From: SVQP01 sp045594445
GTDB taxonomy: Bacteria; Bacillota; Clostridia; Oscillospirales; CAG-272
Reading direction: 5' to 3'
DNA: 15,344 nt
Assembly (NCBI GenBank): GCA_045594445.1
Contig: JAZNYL010000109.1
Span: forward strand, 1-15,344
Numbering within the stretch: position 1 is the stretch's first letter; the number at the start of each line of letters is the position of its first letter. A program made the translations under genes and the position numbers. This document shows, piece by piece, positions 6,631 through 13,625 of the stretch. The notes beneath the pieces were generated by a model, which did not search any database, was not told where the DNA came from, and was given only the letters and a program-made list of their open reading frames with translations.

Positions 6631-8115
6631 ATGAAAATCGGTTTTGATAACGACAAATATCTGAAGCTTCAATCCGAGCAGATCAAAAAGAGAATCAATC
6701 AATTTGGCGGCAAGCTGTACCTGGAATTCGGGGGCAAGCTTTTCGACGATTATCACGCATCCCGTGTGCTACCCGGATTTGCGCCGGACAGTAAGCTGCG
6801 TATGCTGCTGAGCTTGCGTGAGGAGGCCGAGATCATTCTGGTGGTCAACGCGGCTGATATCGCCAAGAACAAAATGCGCGCCGATCTGGGCATTACCTAT
6901 GATCAGGACGCTCTTCGCCTGATTGATATTTTCCGCGATCTGTCCTTTACCGTGGACAGCGTGGTCATCACTTGTTATGCAGGGCAGAAGGCGGCTGACG
7001 ATTTCCGCCGCAAGCTGACCGATCGCGGCGTCAACAGCTATTTGCATTATATCATTGAGGGCTATCCCTCGGACGTGGAGCATATCGTCAGCCCTGCCGG
7101 CTTTGGCAAAAATGAGTTTGTCAAAACCACCAAGCCGCTGGTGGTGGTCACCGCGCCCGGTCCGGGCAGCGGCAAGATGGCAACCTGCCTCTCCCAGCTG
7201 TACCACGAGCATCTGCGCGGCGTGCGCGCGGGATATGCCAAGTTTGAAACCTTCCCTATATGGAATCTGCCTCAGCGCCATCCCGTCAACCTTGCTTACG
7301 AGGCGGCAACCGTGGATCTGGACGACGTCAACATGATCGACCCCTTCCATCTGGAGGCCTACGGACAAACTACGGTTAATTATAACCGTGACATTGAAAT
7401 TTTCCCCGTGCTGCGTGCCATGCTGACCAGCATTCAGGGCACCTCGCCTTATCAGTCGCCCACCGACATGGGCGTGAATATGGTGGGCTTTTGCATTGAG
7501 GACGACGAGGTCGTCTGCGAGGCCGCACGTAAGGAAATCCTGCGCAGATATTATCAGACCGCCGTTTCCGAAAAGCAAAAGGGAAGCGACGGCACGCAGA
7601 CCGATAAGATCAAGATCCTCATGCAGCGCGCAAACGTAACGGCTGAGTATAATCCCGCCGTGGCTGCTGCGCTGGCACGTGCCGAGCAAACGGGCAATCC
7701 CGCAGGCGCGATGCTTTTGGAGGATGGCTTTGTAGCTACGGGCAAAACCTCGTCGCTGCTTGGGCCTTCGGCTGCGCTGCTGCTCAATGCGCTCAAGCAT
7801 CTGGCAGGTATTCCCAAGGAAAAGGAGATCATCAGCGCGGATGCGCTTGAACCCATCTGCAGACTCAAAACCGAGTATCTGCGGCAAAGTAATCCGAGAT
7901 TGCACTCGGACGAGGTGCTGATCGCGCTCTCCATCAGCTCAGGCACGCATGAAAATGCAGCGCTGGCGCTGGCACAGCTTGATAAGCTGCGCTGCTGCGA
8001 CGCGCATTTCTCGGTCATTCTCTCTCCCGTGGACGAGCGAACCTACAAGAGATTGGGAATTAACGTCACCTGCGAACCGGTGGCGGGTGGAAAAAAGGCG
8101 AAAGTGAAATTATGA
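6631..8115 (+). CDS. DUF1846 family protein
   Basis: The product is 494 aa and matches the DUF1846 family (about 500 aa, common in Bacillota), recognised from the N-terminus MKIGFDNDKY, KLYLEFGGKLFDDYHASRVL, and the HPVNLAYEAATVDLDD region. The biochemical role of the family is not established to my knowledge. A glycine-rich loop APGPGSGKMAT (about 175-185) resembles a nucleotide-binding P-loop, but Met replaces the usual Ser/Thr and the leading Gly is Pro176, so a normal Walker A cannot be assumed. A second segment GKTSSLLGPSAALLLNALK lies at about 371-389. There is no signal peptide or membrane segment. The start at 6631 has AGAGGG seven bases upstream and fits the promoter. Its stop overlaps the asparaginase start (ATGA), so the two are one operon and probably translationally coupled, suggesting a link to amino-acid or amide metabolism. 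Confidence 0.9.
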   Translation: MKIGFDNDKYLKLQSEQIKKRINQFGGKLYLEFGGKLFDDYHASRVLPGFAPDSKLRMLLSLREEAEIILVVNAADIAKNKMRADLGITYDQDALRLIDIFRDLSFTVDSVVITCYAGQKAADDFRRKLTDRGVNSYLHYIIEGYPSDVEHIVSPAGFGKNEFVKTTKPLVVVTAPGPGSGKMATCLSQLYHEHLRGVRAGYAKFETFPIWNLPQRHPVNLAYEAATVDLDDVNMIDPFHLEAYGQTTVNYNRDIEIFPVLRAMLTSIQGTSPYQSPTDMGVNMVGFCIEDDEVVCEAARKEILRRYYQTAVSEKQKGSDGTQTDKIKILMQRANVTAEYNPAVAAALARAEQTGNPAGAMLLEDGFVATGKTSSLLGPSAALLLNALKHLAGIPKEKEIISADALEPICRLKTEYLRQSNPRLHSDEVLIALSISSGTHENAALALAQLDKLRCCDAHFSVILSPVDERTYKRLGINVTCEPVAGGKKAKVKL

Positions 8116-9104
8116 AAAAGATTTTGTTGATTGCAACGGGAGGCACCATTGCCTCTATGCCAACCGAATCGGGTCTTGCTCCCGGGCTTTGTTCCCGGGA
8201 GCTTTTGGAAACCGTACCCGAGCTTGGACACGTGTGCGACATTGATACGCTGCAGCTGTTTAATCTGGACAGCACCAATATGTGTCACGTGCAATGGCTG
8301 GAGCTTGCCAAAACCATACGCGAAAAATATGCCGACTACGACGGCTTTGTGGTCACGCACGGTACCGATACCATGGCGTACTGCGCGGCAGTGCTTTCGT
8401 ATCTGATCCAGCAAAGCCCCAAGCCGGTGGTGCTGACGGGTGCGCAGCGCTCGATCTCGCAAAGAGATACCGACGCACGCGAGAATTTGCTCAACGCGTT
8501 TATTTACGCATCTGACGACGGTGCGCAGGGCGTGCACATCGTCTTTGATGGCAAGGTGATCGAGGGCACGCGCGCAACCAAAACCCGCACCAAGAGCTAT
8601 GCGGCCTTTTCCAGCATGGATTATCCCGAGGTGGCGGTGGTGCGCGGCGGCAGAGTGCTGCATTATATCCGCAAGCAAAAGGCGGAAGCTCCCGTGTTTT
8701 ACGAGTCGCTTGATCCCCGCGTGTTCGTGCTCAAGCTGACGCCCGGCATCCAGCCCGGCATTTTCGATTATCTGGCCGAGACGTATCGTGCCGTGATTAT
8801 TGAAAGCTTTGGTGTGGGCGGCATTCCGGTCTACGACAGCGAGGCCTTTGCGGACAAGATTCAGATGCTGACCGAGCGGGATACCAAGGTCATTATCAAG
8901 ACGCAGGTCGCGCACGAGGGCAGCGATATGGAGATCTACCGCGTGGGCTTTACCATCAAGCAACGCTTCAATTTGCTGGAGGCTTACGACATGACCACCG
9001 AGGCGGCGTTTGCAAAGACCATGTGGGCGCTGGGCAACAGCACCGACGACCAAGGCTTCCGCGCGCTGTTTGCGCAGGCGGTGGGAGCGGATCAGGTATC
9101 ATAG
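8112..9104 (+). CDS. ansA: Asparaginase, type I-like, cytoplasmic
   Basis: The product is 330 aa and converts L-asparagine to aspartate and ammonia. The two catalytic threonine motifs are clear: GGTIAS with Thr12, and THGTDTM with Thr85-Asp86. The catalytic Lys is probably Lys157 in ATKTRTKSYAAF. The absence of a signal peptide favours the cytoplasmic type I enzyme over the secreted type II. The ATG overlaps the DUF1846 stop by 4 nt (ATGA) and has only a weak, distant ribosome binding site, so translational coupling is likely. A hairpin follows immediately at 9104. Aspartate made here could feed the lysine/threonine pathway through asd, but asd is on the other strand 3 kb away and no direct link is shown. 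Family members can also act on glutamine or on aspartyl peptides; sequence alone does not settle this. Confidence 0.9.
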   Translation: MKKILLIATGGTIASMPTESGLAPGLCSRELLETVPELGHVCDIDTLQLFNLDSTNMCHVQWLELAKTIREKYADYDGFVVTHGTDTMAYCAAVLSYLIQQSPKPVVLTGAQRSISQRDTDARENLLNAFIYASDDGAQGVHIVFDGKVIEGTRATKTRTKSYAAFSSMDYPEVAVVRGGRVLHYIRKQKAEAPVFYESLDPRVFVLKLTPGIQPGIFDYLAETYRAVIIESFGVGGIPVYDSEAFADKIQMLTERDTKVIIKTQVAHEGSDMEIYRVGFTIKQRFNLLEAYDMTTEAAFAKTMWALGNSTDDQGFRALFAQAVGADQVS

Positions 9105-9140
9105 GAAGATTAGCGTGAAAGTTCACGTAATCTTCCTTTA
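9104..9140 (+). terminator. Hairpin at the end of the DUF1846-asparaginase operon
   Basis: GGAAGATTA (9104-9112) pairs with TAATCTTCC (9128-9136), continued inward by CGTGA/TCACG around a bulged G. The stem starts at the last base of the asparaginase stop codon. The U-run is short (TTTA), so termination may be partial, which could allow read-through into the M18 gene. Confidence 0.6.
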
Positions 9141-9159
9141 TACGCAACCATTCACGCCT

Positions 9160-9248
9160 AAACTTCACCTAAAAATGGGTCCCAACCCATTTTTGGAGCA
9201 AAGCTCCGCGGTGAAGTTTCCATCACTATTTGCGCCGCCAAAGGCGGC
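9160..9248 (+). other. Highly structured leader upstream of the M18 gene (predicted three-way junction plus GC hairpin)
   Basis: P1: AAACTTCACC (9160-9169) pairs with GGTGAAGTTT (9210-9219), 10 of 10. P2: AAAAATGGGT (9171-9180) pairs with ACCCATTTTT (9185-9194) over a CCCA loop. P3: GGAGC (9195-9199) pairs with GCTCC (9203-9207) over AAA. Only 1, 0 and 2 nt join the helices. A fourth hairpin, GCCGCC-aaa-GGCGGC (9234-9248), ends just before the start region. I saw no good promoter between 9137 and 9260. It may be a cis-acting RNA or a folded dispersed repeat. Confidence 0.65.
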
Positions 9249-9260
9249 ATGGAGATTGAT

Positions 9261-10550
9261 ATGTATACGAAACAACTTTTGAATTATATTGAAAACAGCC
9301 CCACCGCATACCAGGCGGTTGACTCGGCCGCCAAGATGCTTGAAGAGCAGGGCTTTGTTCGCCTTGGCGCGCAGGACGCATGGACGCTTGCGCCCGGTCA
9401 AGGCTATTATACGGTGCAGAACGGTACCTCGATCATCGCATTCCGTATGCCGGCAGGAAAGATTGATTCGGTCATGCTGGCAGCAAGCCACAGCGATTCG
9501 CCTACCTTTAAGCTCAAGGCAGTCTGCGAGGCGGATACGGGCGATTACGTCAAGCTCAACACCGAGCGCTACGGCGGCATGATCATGTCCACTTGGCTGG
9601 ATAAGCCCCTGTCCTTGGCGGGCAGATTGGTGATCAAGAGCGAGGACGGCATTAAGACGGTGAGCGTCAAGATGGACCGCGATCTTGTGCTGATCCCCAA
9701 CGTGGCCATTCATCAGAACAGAAAGCACAACGACGGCTTTGCATACAACGCGCAGACCGATATGATGCCGCTATACGGCATGTCTTCTGCTAAGGGAAGT
9801 CTGATGGTAACCGTGGCAGAGGCCGCAGGCGTGAATGCCGAGGACGTCATCGGTTCGGATTTGTATCTGTATAACCGTACCCCCGCAACCGTCTGGGGCG
9901 CGGAGCATGCGTTTTTCTCGGCACCGCGCATTGATAATCTGATGTGCGCGTACGGAACGCTGCAGGGCCTTTTGCAGTCTGAAAGGGCAGAGAATACGCT
10001 GCAGGTATGGGCTTGCTTTGATAACGAGGAAACCGGTAGCCGCACCAAACAGGGCGCGGGCGCGCTCTGGATGCGCGACACTTTGGAGCGCGTGTGCGAG
10101 ACGAACGGCACCGATCTGCGCCGCGTGCTGCCCGCATCCATGATGCTCTCGGCAGATAACGCGCACGCAAAGCATCCCAACCACCCCGAACTTTCGGATG
10201 CACAGAACGCACCGCACATGGGCGGCGGTGTGGTCATCAAGGCAAACGCATCGCAAAGCTACGCAACCGACGGCATTTCCTGCGCCATTTTCTCCGAGAT
10301 CTGCAAAAAGGCAGGCGTTCCCACGCAGCCCTTTGCCAACCGCTCGGATAGCCCCGGAGGATCAACCTTGGGCAGCATTGCGGATACGCTGTTGCCTATG
10401 AACACGGTGGATATCGGTATGGCACAGCTTGCTATGCACTCGTCCTACGAAACCGCAGCTTGCGTGGATAACGAGCATATCGTCAACGCATCGCGCGCGT
10501 TCTTCGAGACCGTGATCAAGCTTGACGCAGACGGGAACTATCATATCTGA
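9261..10550 (+). CDS. M18 family aminopeptidase
   Basis: The product is 429 aa, a two-metal aminopeptidase that trims N-terminal residues (often Asp/Glu) from peptides in the cytoplasm. The metal-site residues appear in M18 order: His77 in ASHSDSPTFKLK, Asp225 in APRIDNL, Glu256-Glu257 in FDNEETGS, Asp299 in SADNAHAKHPN, and His393 in QLAMHSSYE. Length matches bacterial M18 enzymes. I chose the start at 9261 because GGAG lies six bases upstream; an in-frame ATG at 9249, which adds four residues, abuts the GC hairpin at 9234-9248. No clear promoter is seen close by, so it may be read through from the operon upstream or start inside the structured leader. With the M3 oligoendopeptidase it could complete breakdown of imported peptides. 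A strong hairpin terminator follows. Confidence 0.92.
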   Translation: MYTKQLLNYIENSPTAYQAVDSAAKMLEEQGFVRLGAQDAWTLAPGQGYYTVQNGTSIIAFRMPAGKIDSVMLAASHSDSPTFKLKAVCEADTGDYVKLNTERYGGMIMSTWLDKPLSLAGRLVIKSEDGIKTVSVKMDRDLVLIPNVAIHQNRKHNDGFAYNAQTDMMPLYGMSSAKGSLMVTVAEAAGVNAEDVIGSDLYLYNRTPATVWGAEHAFFSAPRIDNLMCAYGTLQGLLQSERAENTLQVWACFDNEETGSRTKQGAGALWMRDTLERVCETNGTDLRRVLPASMMLSADNAHAKHPNHPELSDAQNAPHMGGGVVIKANASQSYATDGISCAIFSEICKKAGVPTQPFANRSDSPGGSTLGSIADTLLPMNTVDIGMAQLAMHSSYETAACVDNEHIVNASRAFFETVIKLDADGNYHI

Positions 10551-10551
10551 T

Positions 10552-10584
10552 GCGAAAAAGACGGCAGAAATGCCGTCTTTTTGC
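10552..10584. terminator. Intrinsic terminator after the M18 gene
   Basis: AAAAAGACGGCA (10555-10566), loop GAAA, TGCCGTCTTTTT (10571-10582). The 12-bp stem begins with an A-run and ends with a T-run, so it would terminate in either direction; here it serves the plus-strand gene, whose stop codon ends at 10550. Confidence 0.88.
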
Positions 10585-10596
10585 TTTGCAAAAATA

Positions 10597-10790
10597 TTGA
10601 AAGTTTTGATTGCCCTTTTCAGAAGTTTTGATCAAACTTTTTCAAAAGTTTGCGCAGGTCGAGGGCGCGAAGCCCTCGTCGCCTCCGCAGAGGCGAAATA
10701 CTTTTCTCGCCATTTCAATTCGCGCAGCGAATTACCGGTTCATTTTTTTGCGGCTACTTGCTCAAAAAAGAACGGAGAGGATTATCTCAA
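10597..10790. repeat. Multi-hairpin dispersed repeat
   Basis: Four short hairpins follow in a row: AAACTTTT/AAAAGTTT (10634-10651), CGAGGGC-gcgaa-GCCCTCG (10660-10678), GCCTC-cgca-GAGGC (10681-10694), and AATTCGC-gca-GCGAATT (10717-10733), then T-rich and CTCAAAAAAG stretches. I recognise this layout from intergenic repeats in gut Clostridia; that is recollection, not a search. Open frames across it translate the repeat and have no independent support. The 10551-10838 interval contains no other gene. Confidence 0.6.
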
Positions 10791-10838
10791 TGTTAAGAAC
10801 GAGCCAAATACTCCTCCCCTACGAAATGAGCCCCAATA

Positions 10839-10867
10839 TTGACAACCCCACGCATTTCTGCTATAAT
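10839..10867 (+). promoter_or_regulatory. Consensus sigma-A promoter of the CBM9-like/HAD operon
   Basis: TTGACA (10839-10844), 17 bp, TATAAT (10862-10867), with TGC before the -10. The leader is about 30 nt and includes GGAGG (10892-10896). Confidence 0.87.
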
Positions 10868-10902
10868 AAAAACAGAATACGAGCTGTGTTTTGGAGGTTC
10901 AT

Positions 10903-11517
10903 ATGCAAGAATACAAAGTATATACATACGCCAAAATGCCCGAGGATTGGGCGGACGTGCCGCGCGCGCTGATCGATCAGTATGCATGGAGCAAGGAATA
11001 TATGCCGCTGGCCTACGGACAGCTGATCATGATCCCGTCCTTTGGCTTTGTTTTACGCATGACGTGCAAGGAGACCAATCCCCGCGCGGTGTATGAGGAG
11101 CATAACCAGCCCGTCTATACCGATTCCTGCCTGGAATTCTTTGCGATCTTCGATCATGAATCGGGCAGGTATATCAATATGGAAATGAATGCCAAGGGGA
11201 CGCTGCTATCCTTTTGCGGCGTGGGAAGAGAGAACCGCACGCCGCTGATCAATCTGACGGGCGGCAAGCTTCCTGCCGTTACGCCTTTTGCAACCGATGA
11301 GGAATGGGGCGTTGTGGCAGAGATTCCGTTTTCGATCCTGGATGCGGTTTACGGTATCCGCGCCGAGCAATTCGTGCCCGGATATGCCTTCCGTGGCAAC
11401 TTTTATAAGTGCGGTGACGAGACGGAGGTGGCGCATTACGGCTCGTGGAGTCGCGTGAAGACCAAAACCCCCGATTTTCACCGTCCCGAATACTTTGGAG
11501 CTCTGGTAATTGACTGA
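10903..11517 (+). CDS. Carbohydrate-binding family 9-like (DOMON-like) protein, cytosolic
   Basis: The product is a 204-aa single-domain protein of the CBM9-like group, recognised by the core VYTDSCLEFFAIFDHESGRY followed by YINMEMNAKGTLLSF, and by a C-terminal strand near GYAFRGNFYKCGDETEVAHY. Such stand-alone proteins are common in Clostridia and Bacteroidota and are usually annotated as carbohydrate-binding without a proven ligand. It has no signal peptide or anchor, unlike secreted CBM9 modules, so an intracellular role is likely and the function is open. The start at 10903 has GGAGG six bases upstream; an upstream in-frame TTG at 10891 overlaps that site and is rejected. Its TGA shares one base with the ATG of the HAD gene, so both form one operon. 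Confidence 0.82.
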   Translation: MQEYKVYTYAKMPEDWADVPRALIDQYAWSKEYMPLAYGQLIMIPSFGFVLRMTCKETNPRAVYEEHNQPVYTDSCLEFFAIFDHESGRYINMEMNAKGTLLSFCGVGRENRTPLINLTGGKLPAVTPFATDEEWGVVAEIPFSILDAVYGIRAEQFVPGYAFRGNFYKCGDETEVAHYGSWSRVKTKTPDFHRPEYFGALVID

Positions 11518-12269
11518 TGAAGATCTTGGCATGCGATTATGACGGTACGCTCAACGTGGGCGGAACGGTCAGCAAGGAAAATATTGAAGCTATCGAAAAA
11601 TGGCGTGCCGCAGGCAATCTGTTCGGCATGGTCAGCGGCAGGTATCTGCGATATTTGCGTGAATTTATGGAAAAGGACGGCGTGCCGTACGATTTTCTGA
11701 TCGGCAATAACGGCGCTGTGATTTCGGATGAAAACGGACGCGCAAGCGAGTGCATCGGCATTTCACTGCAAACGGTCGAGCAGCTGCTTGTCAAGATCAG
11801 AGCGGCCCACCCCAATCATATTTCGGTGTCCTTTGACGAGGGCAGCGTGGTGGTTAGGCCCGAAAGCAGCGTGCGGATGCAGGGCGGTGTGCTGATCATA
11901 GACGGCAACCGTATTGCCGAGGTCACGCAGCTGCATGCGAATTTCTTGGAGGACGATAAGGCCGTGGCGCTCAGAGACGCGTGCACCAAAGCATTTAGGC
12001 ATGAGGTACAATGCATCATGCCAAGCATTTGGGGGATTGATTATATCAGCACCCGCGCAGGCAAGGCGGTGGGCATTCGCCGCCTCTTGGAGCTGCGCGG
12101 CATAAAGCCCGAGATCATTCTCACCGTGGGCGACGGCGATAACGACCTTGCCATGCTTGAAGCCCCCGATTTCTGCGGTTACGCTATGCAGAACTCCATG
12201 CCCGTGGTGCTTGAGCGCGTCAGCCGTACCACAAAGAGCGTGGCGGCGTTGATTGAGGAATACCTATAA
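11517..12269 (+). CDS. HAD superfamily hydrolase, Cof-type (IIB)
   Basis: The product is 250 aa. Motif I is DYDGT with nucleophile Asp7 and Asp9; motif II is the Ser in GMVSGR; motif IV is GDGDND (205-210). The cap between them and the overall length match Cof-type phosphatases, which dephosphorylate sugar phosphates, flavin nucleotides or related small molecules. The substrate cannot be read from sequence. Start and upstream stop overlap as TGATG, and no strong ribosome binding site lies close by, so translation is probably coupled to the CBM9-like gene. That pairing hints at a sugar-phosphate substrate, which is inference. The gene converges on asd, and both share the terminator at 12339-12373. 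Confidence 0.9.
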   Translation: MKILACDYDGTLNVGGTVSKENIEAIEKWRAAGNLFGMVSGRYLRYLREFMEKDGVPYDFLIGNNGAVISDENGRASECIGISLQTVEQLLVKIRAAHPNHISVSFDEGSVVVRPESSVRMQGGVLIIDGNRIAEVTQLHANFLEDDKAVALRDACTKAFRHEVQCIMPSIWGIDYISTRAGKAVGIRRLLELRGIKPEIILTVGDGDNDLAMLEAPDFCGYAMQNSMPVVLERVSRTTKSVAALIEEYL

Positions 12270-12275
12270 TATTGT

Positions 12276-12332
12276 TGTAGGGCAGGGGCTTGCTCCTGCC
12301 GCGTTGTAGGGATCGGCGTCCCCGACGGTCCA
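12276..12332. repeat. Two adjacent TGTAGGG-type palindromic repeats
   Basis: TGTAGGGCAGG...CCTGCCGC (12276-12302) is followed directly by TGTAGGGATCGG...CCGACGGTCC (12305-12332). Both begin TGTAGGG and fold back on themselves. The reversed elements at 3069-3093 and 4966-4994 end in the matching CCCCTACG, so these look like variants of one repeat class that keeps its ends and changes its core. Confidence 0.6.
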
Positions 12333-12338
12333 CGAAAA

Positions 12339-12373
12339 AACGGACAGAGTAAAAACTCTGTCCGTTATCTTTT
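12339..12373. terminator. Bidirectional terminator between converging HAD and asd genes
   Basis: AACGGACAGAGT (12339-12350), loop AAAA, ACTCTGTCCGTT (12355-12366): a perfect 12-bp stem. A T-run follows on the plus strand (12370 onward, after ATC), and an A-run lies before it (12335-12340), which gives a U-run on the minus strand. It can therefore end transcripts of both flanking genes. Confidence 0.9.
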
Positions 12374-12377
12374 TTTC

Positions 12378-13454
12378 TTAATCAAAATACCCCAGCTTAT
12401 ACAGCAGCTCTGCGCTCAAGAGCGCGCCGCCTGCTGCGCCGCGCAGCGTGTTGTGGGCGAGGGCTACAAACTTGTAGTCGTAAATGGTGTCCTCGCGCAG
12501 TCTGCCGACCGTCACGCCCATGCCGCCGTAAATGTCGCGGTCCAGCTTGGTCTGCGGGCGGTTGTCCTCTTGCATGTAGGTAATGAACTGCTCGGGGGCG
12601 CTGGGAAGGCCCAATTCCTGCGGCTTGCCGCTGAAATTCTTCCAACGCTCCAGGATCACGTCCTTGTCGGGCTTGGTTTCAAACTTGACGAACACGGCTG
12701 CCATGTGGCCGTCGGTCACGGGCACGCGAATGCACTGCGAGGTGATCACGGGGCTTTGCGCCTTGACGATCTGACCGTCCTCCACCTTCCCCCAGATGCG
12801 CAGGGGCTCCTGCTCGGATTTTTCTTCCTCGCCACCGATGAAGGGAATGATGTTGTCAATCATTTCGGGCCACTCGTTGAAGGTCTTGCCCGCACCCGAA
12901 ATAGCCTGATAGGTGGTGACCACTACTTCCTTGATGCCAAAATCTGCAAGCGCAGTCAGCGCGGGCACGTAGCCCTGAATTGAGCAGTTGGGCTTGACCG
13001 CGATAAAGCCGCGCTTGGTTCCAAGTCTCTTTTTCTGCGCTTCAATGACTGCAAGATGGTCTGCGTTGACCTCGGGAATGATCATGGGCACGTCGGGTGT
13101 CCAGCGGTGTGCGCTGTTATTGGAAACAACCGGAACCTCAGCCTTGGCGTAAGCCTCCTCCAGCGCCTTGATCTCGTCCTTTTTCATGTTGACAGCGCAG
13201 AAAACAAACGAAACAAGGCTCTTGACCGTTTCGATGTCCTCGGAGCTGATGATGACCATATTCTTATATTTCTCGGGCAGAGGGGTAGTCATCTTCCATC
13301 TGCCGTCCAGAGCTTGCTCGTATGTCTTGCCCGCATTGCGGGGAGATGCGACCAGAGCGGTGACTTCGAAATAGGGGTGATTTTCAAGCAAGGTCAGAAA
13401 ACGCTGACCAACCATACCTGTTGCGCCAATGACGCCGACTTTACATTTTTCCAT
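12378..13454 (-). CDS. asd: Aspartate-semialdehyde dehydrogenase
   Basis: The product is 358 aa and makes aspartate semialdehyde from aspartyl phosphate with NADPH, the branch point to lysine/diaminopimelate, threonine and methionine. Seen in the sequence: NADP-binding GATGMVGQRF (10-19), SNNSAHRWTPD (111-121), catalytic Cys157 in VKPNCSIQ, Gln184 and the SGAGKTF loop, and the substrate/base pair Arg243 and His250. Length and motif wording (NNSAHRW, PNCSIQ) resemble the archaeal/fungal-type enzyme found in many Clostridia, not the E. coli type. The start at 13454 has AGGAG eight bases upstream. A promoter lies at 13494-13522, with a leader of only about 35 nt, too short for a lysine riboswitch or T-box. 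It is downstream of rsmI on the same strand but separated by 171 bp. Confidence 0.95.
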   Translation of the reverse strand: MEKCKVGVIGATGMVGQRFLTLLENHPYFEVTALVASPRNAGKTYEQALDGRWKMTTPLPEKYKNMVIISSEDIETVKSLVSFVFCAVNMKKDEIKALEEAYAKAEVPVVSNNSAHRWTPDVPMIIPEVNADHLAVIEAQKKRLGTKRGFIAVKPNCSIQGYVPALTALADFGIKEVVVTTYQAISGAGKTFNEWPEMIDNIIPFIGGEEEKSEQEPLRIWGKVEDGQIVKAQSPVITSQCIRVPVTDGHMAAVFVKFETKPDKDVILERWKNFSGKPQELGLPSAPEQFITYMQEDNRPQTKLDRDIYGGMGVTVGRLREDTIYDYKFVALAHNTLRGAAGGALLSAELLYKLGYFD

Positions 13455-13493
13455 GACGTAGACTCCTGTTTAGTAGGACTGAAATATACTAAT

Positions 13494-13522
13494 ATCATAT
13501 CACACAAGTGCCCAGAGTGCAA
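13494..13522 (-). promoter_or_regulatory. Sigma-A promoter of asd
   Basis: On the minus strand, TTGCAC (13517-13522), 17 bp, TATGAT (13494-13499), with TGA before the -10. GTGCAA (plus strand) recurs at 13561 and 13603, upstream of the promoter. The 13523-13625 stretch holds no gene and is AT-rich. Confidence 0.72.
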
Positions 13523-13625
13523 CAGTTTTTTGCAAGAAAATTTCAGAAAACTGCAAAATTGTGCAATAAGATAGGGATTATTTTGGGCTTGACAAGCGAT
13601 TTGTGCAATTAAACGACAAAAAAAT

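Noticed and set aside
6769..9053. Long minus-strand frames (378 and 336 aa) opposite DUF1846 and asparaginase
   Set aside because: Both are antisense shadows of well-supported genes in GC-rich codon usage.
10522..10842. 106-aa plus-strand open frame after the M18 gene
   Set aside because: It spans the M18 terminator and the multi-hairpin repeat. The sequence follows the repeat and not a protein.
12276..12332. Possible CRISPR or tandem array
   Set aside because: There are only two palindromic elements with different cores, no regular spacers and no cas genes in the window.
13455..13625. Lysine riboswitch or T-box upstream of asd
   Set aside because: The promoter leaves only about 35 nt of leader, and no riboswitch-like conserved helices or antiterminator are seen.
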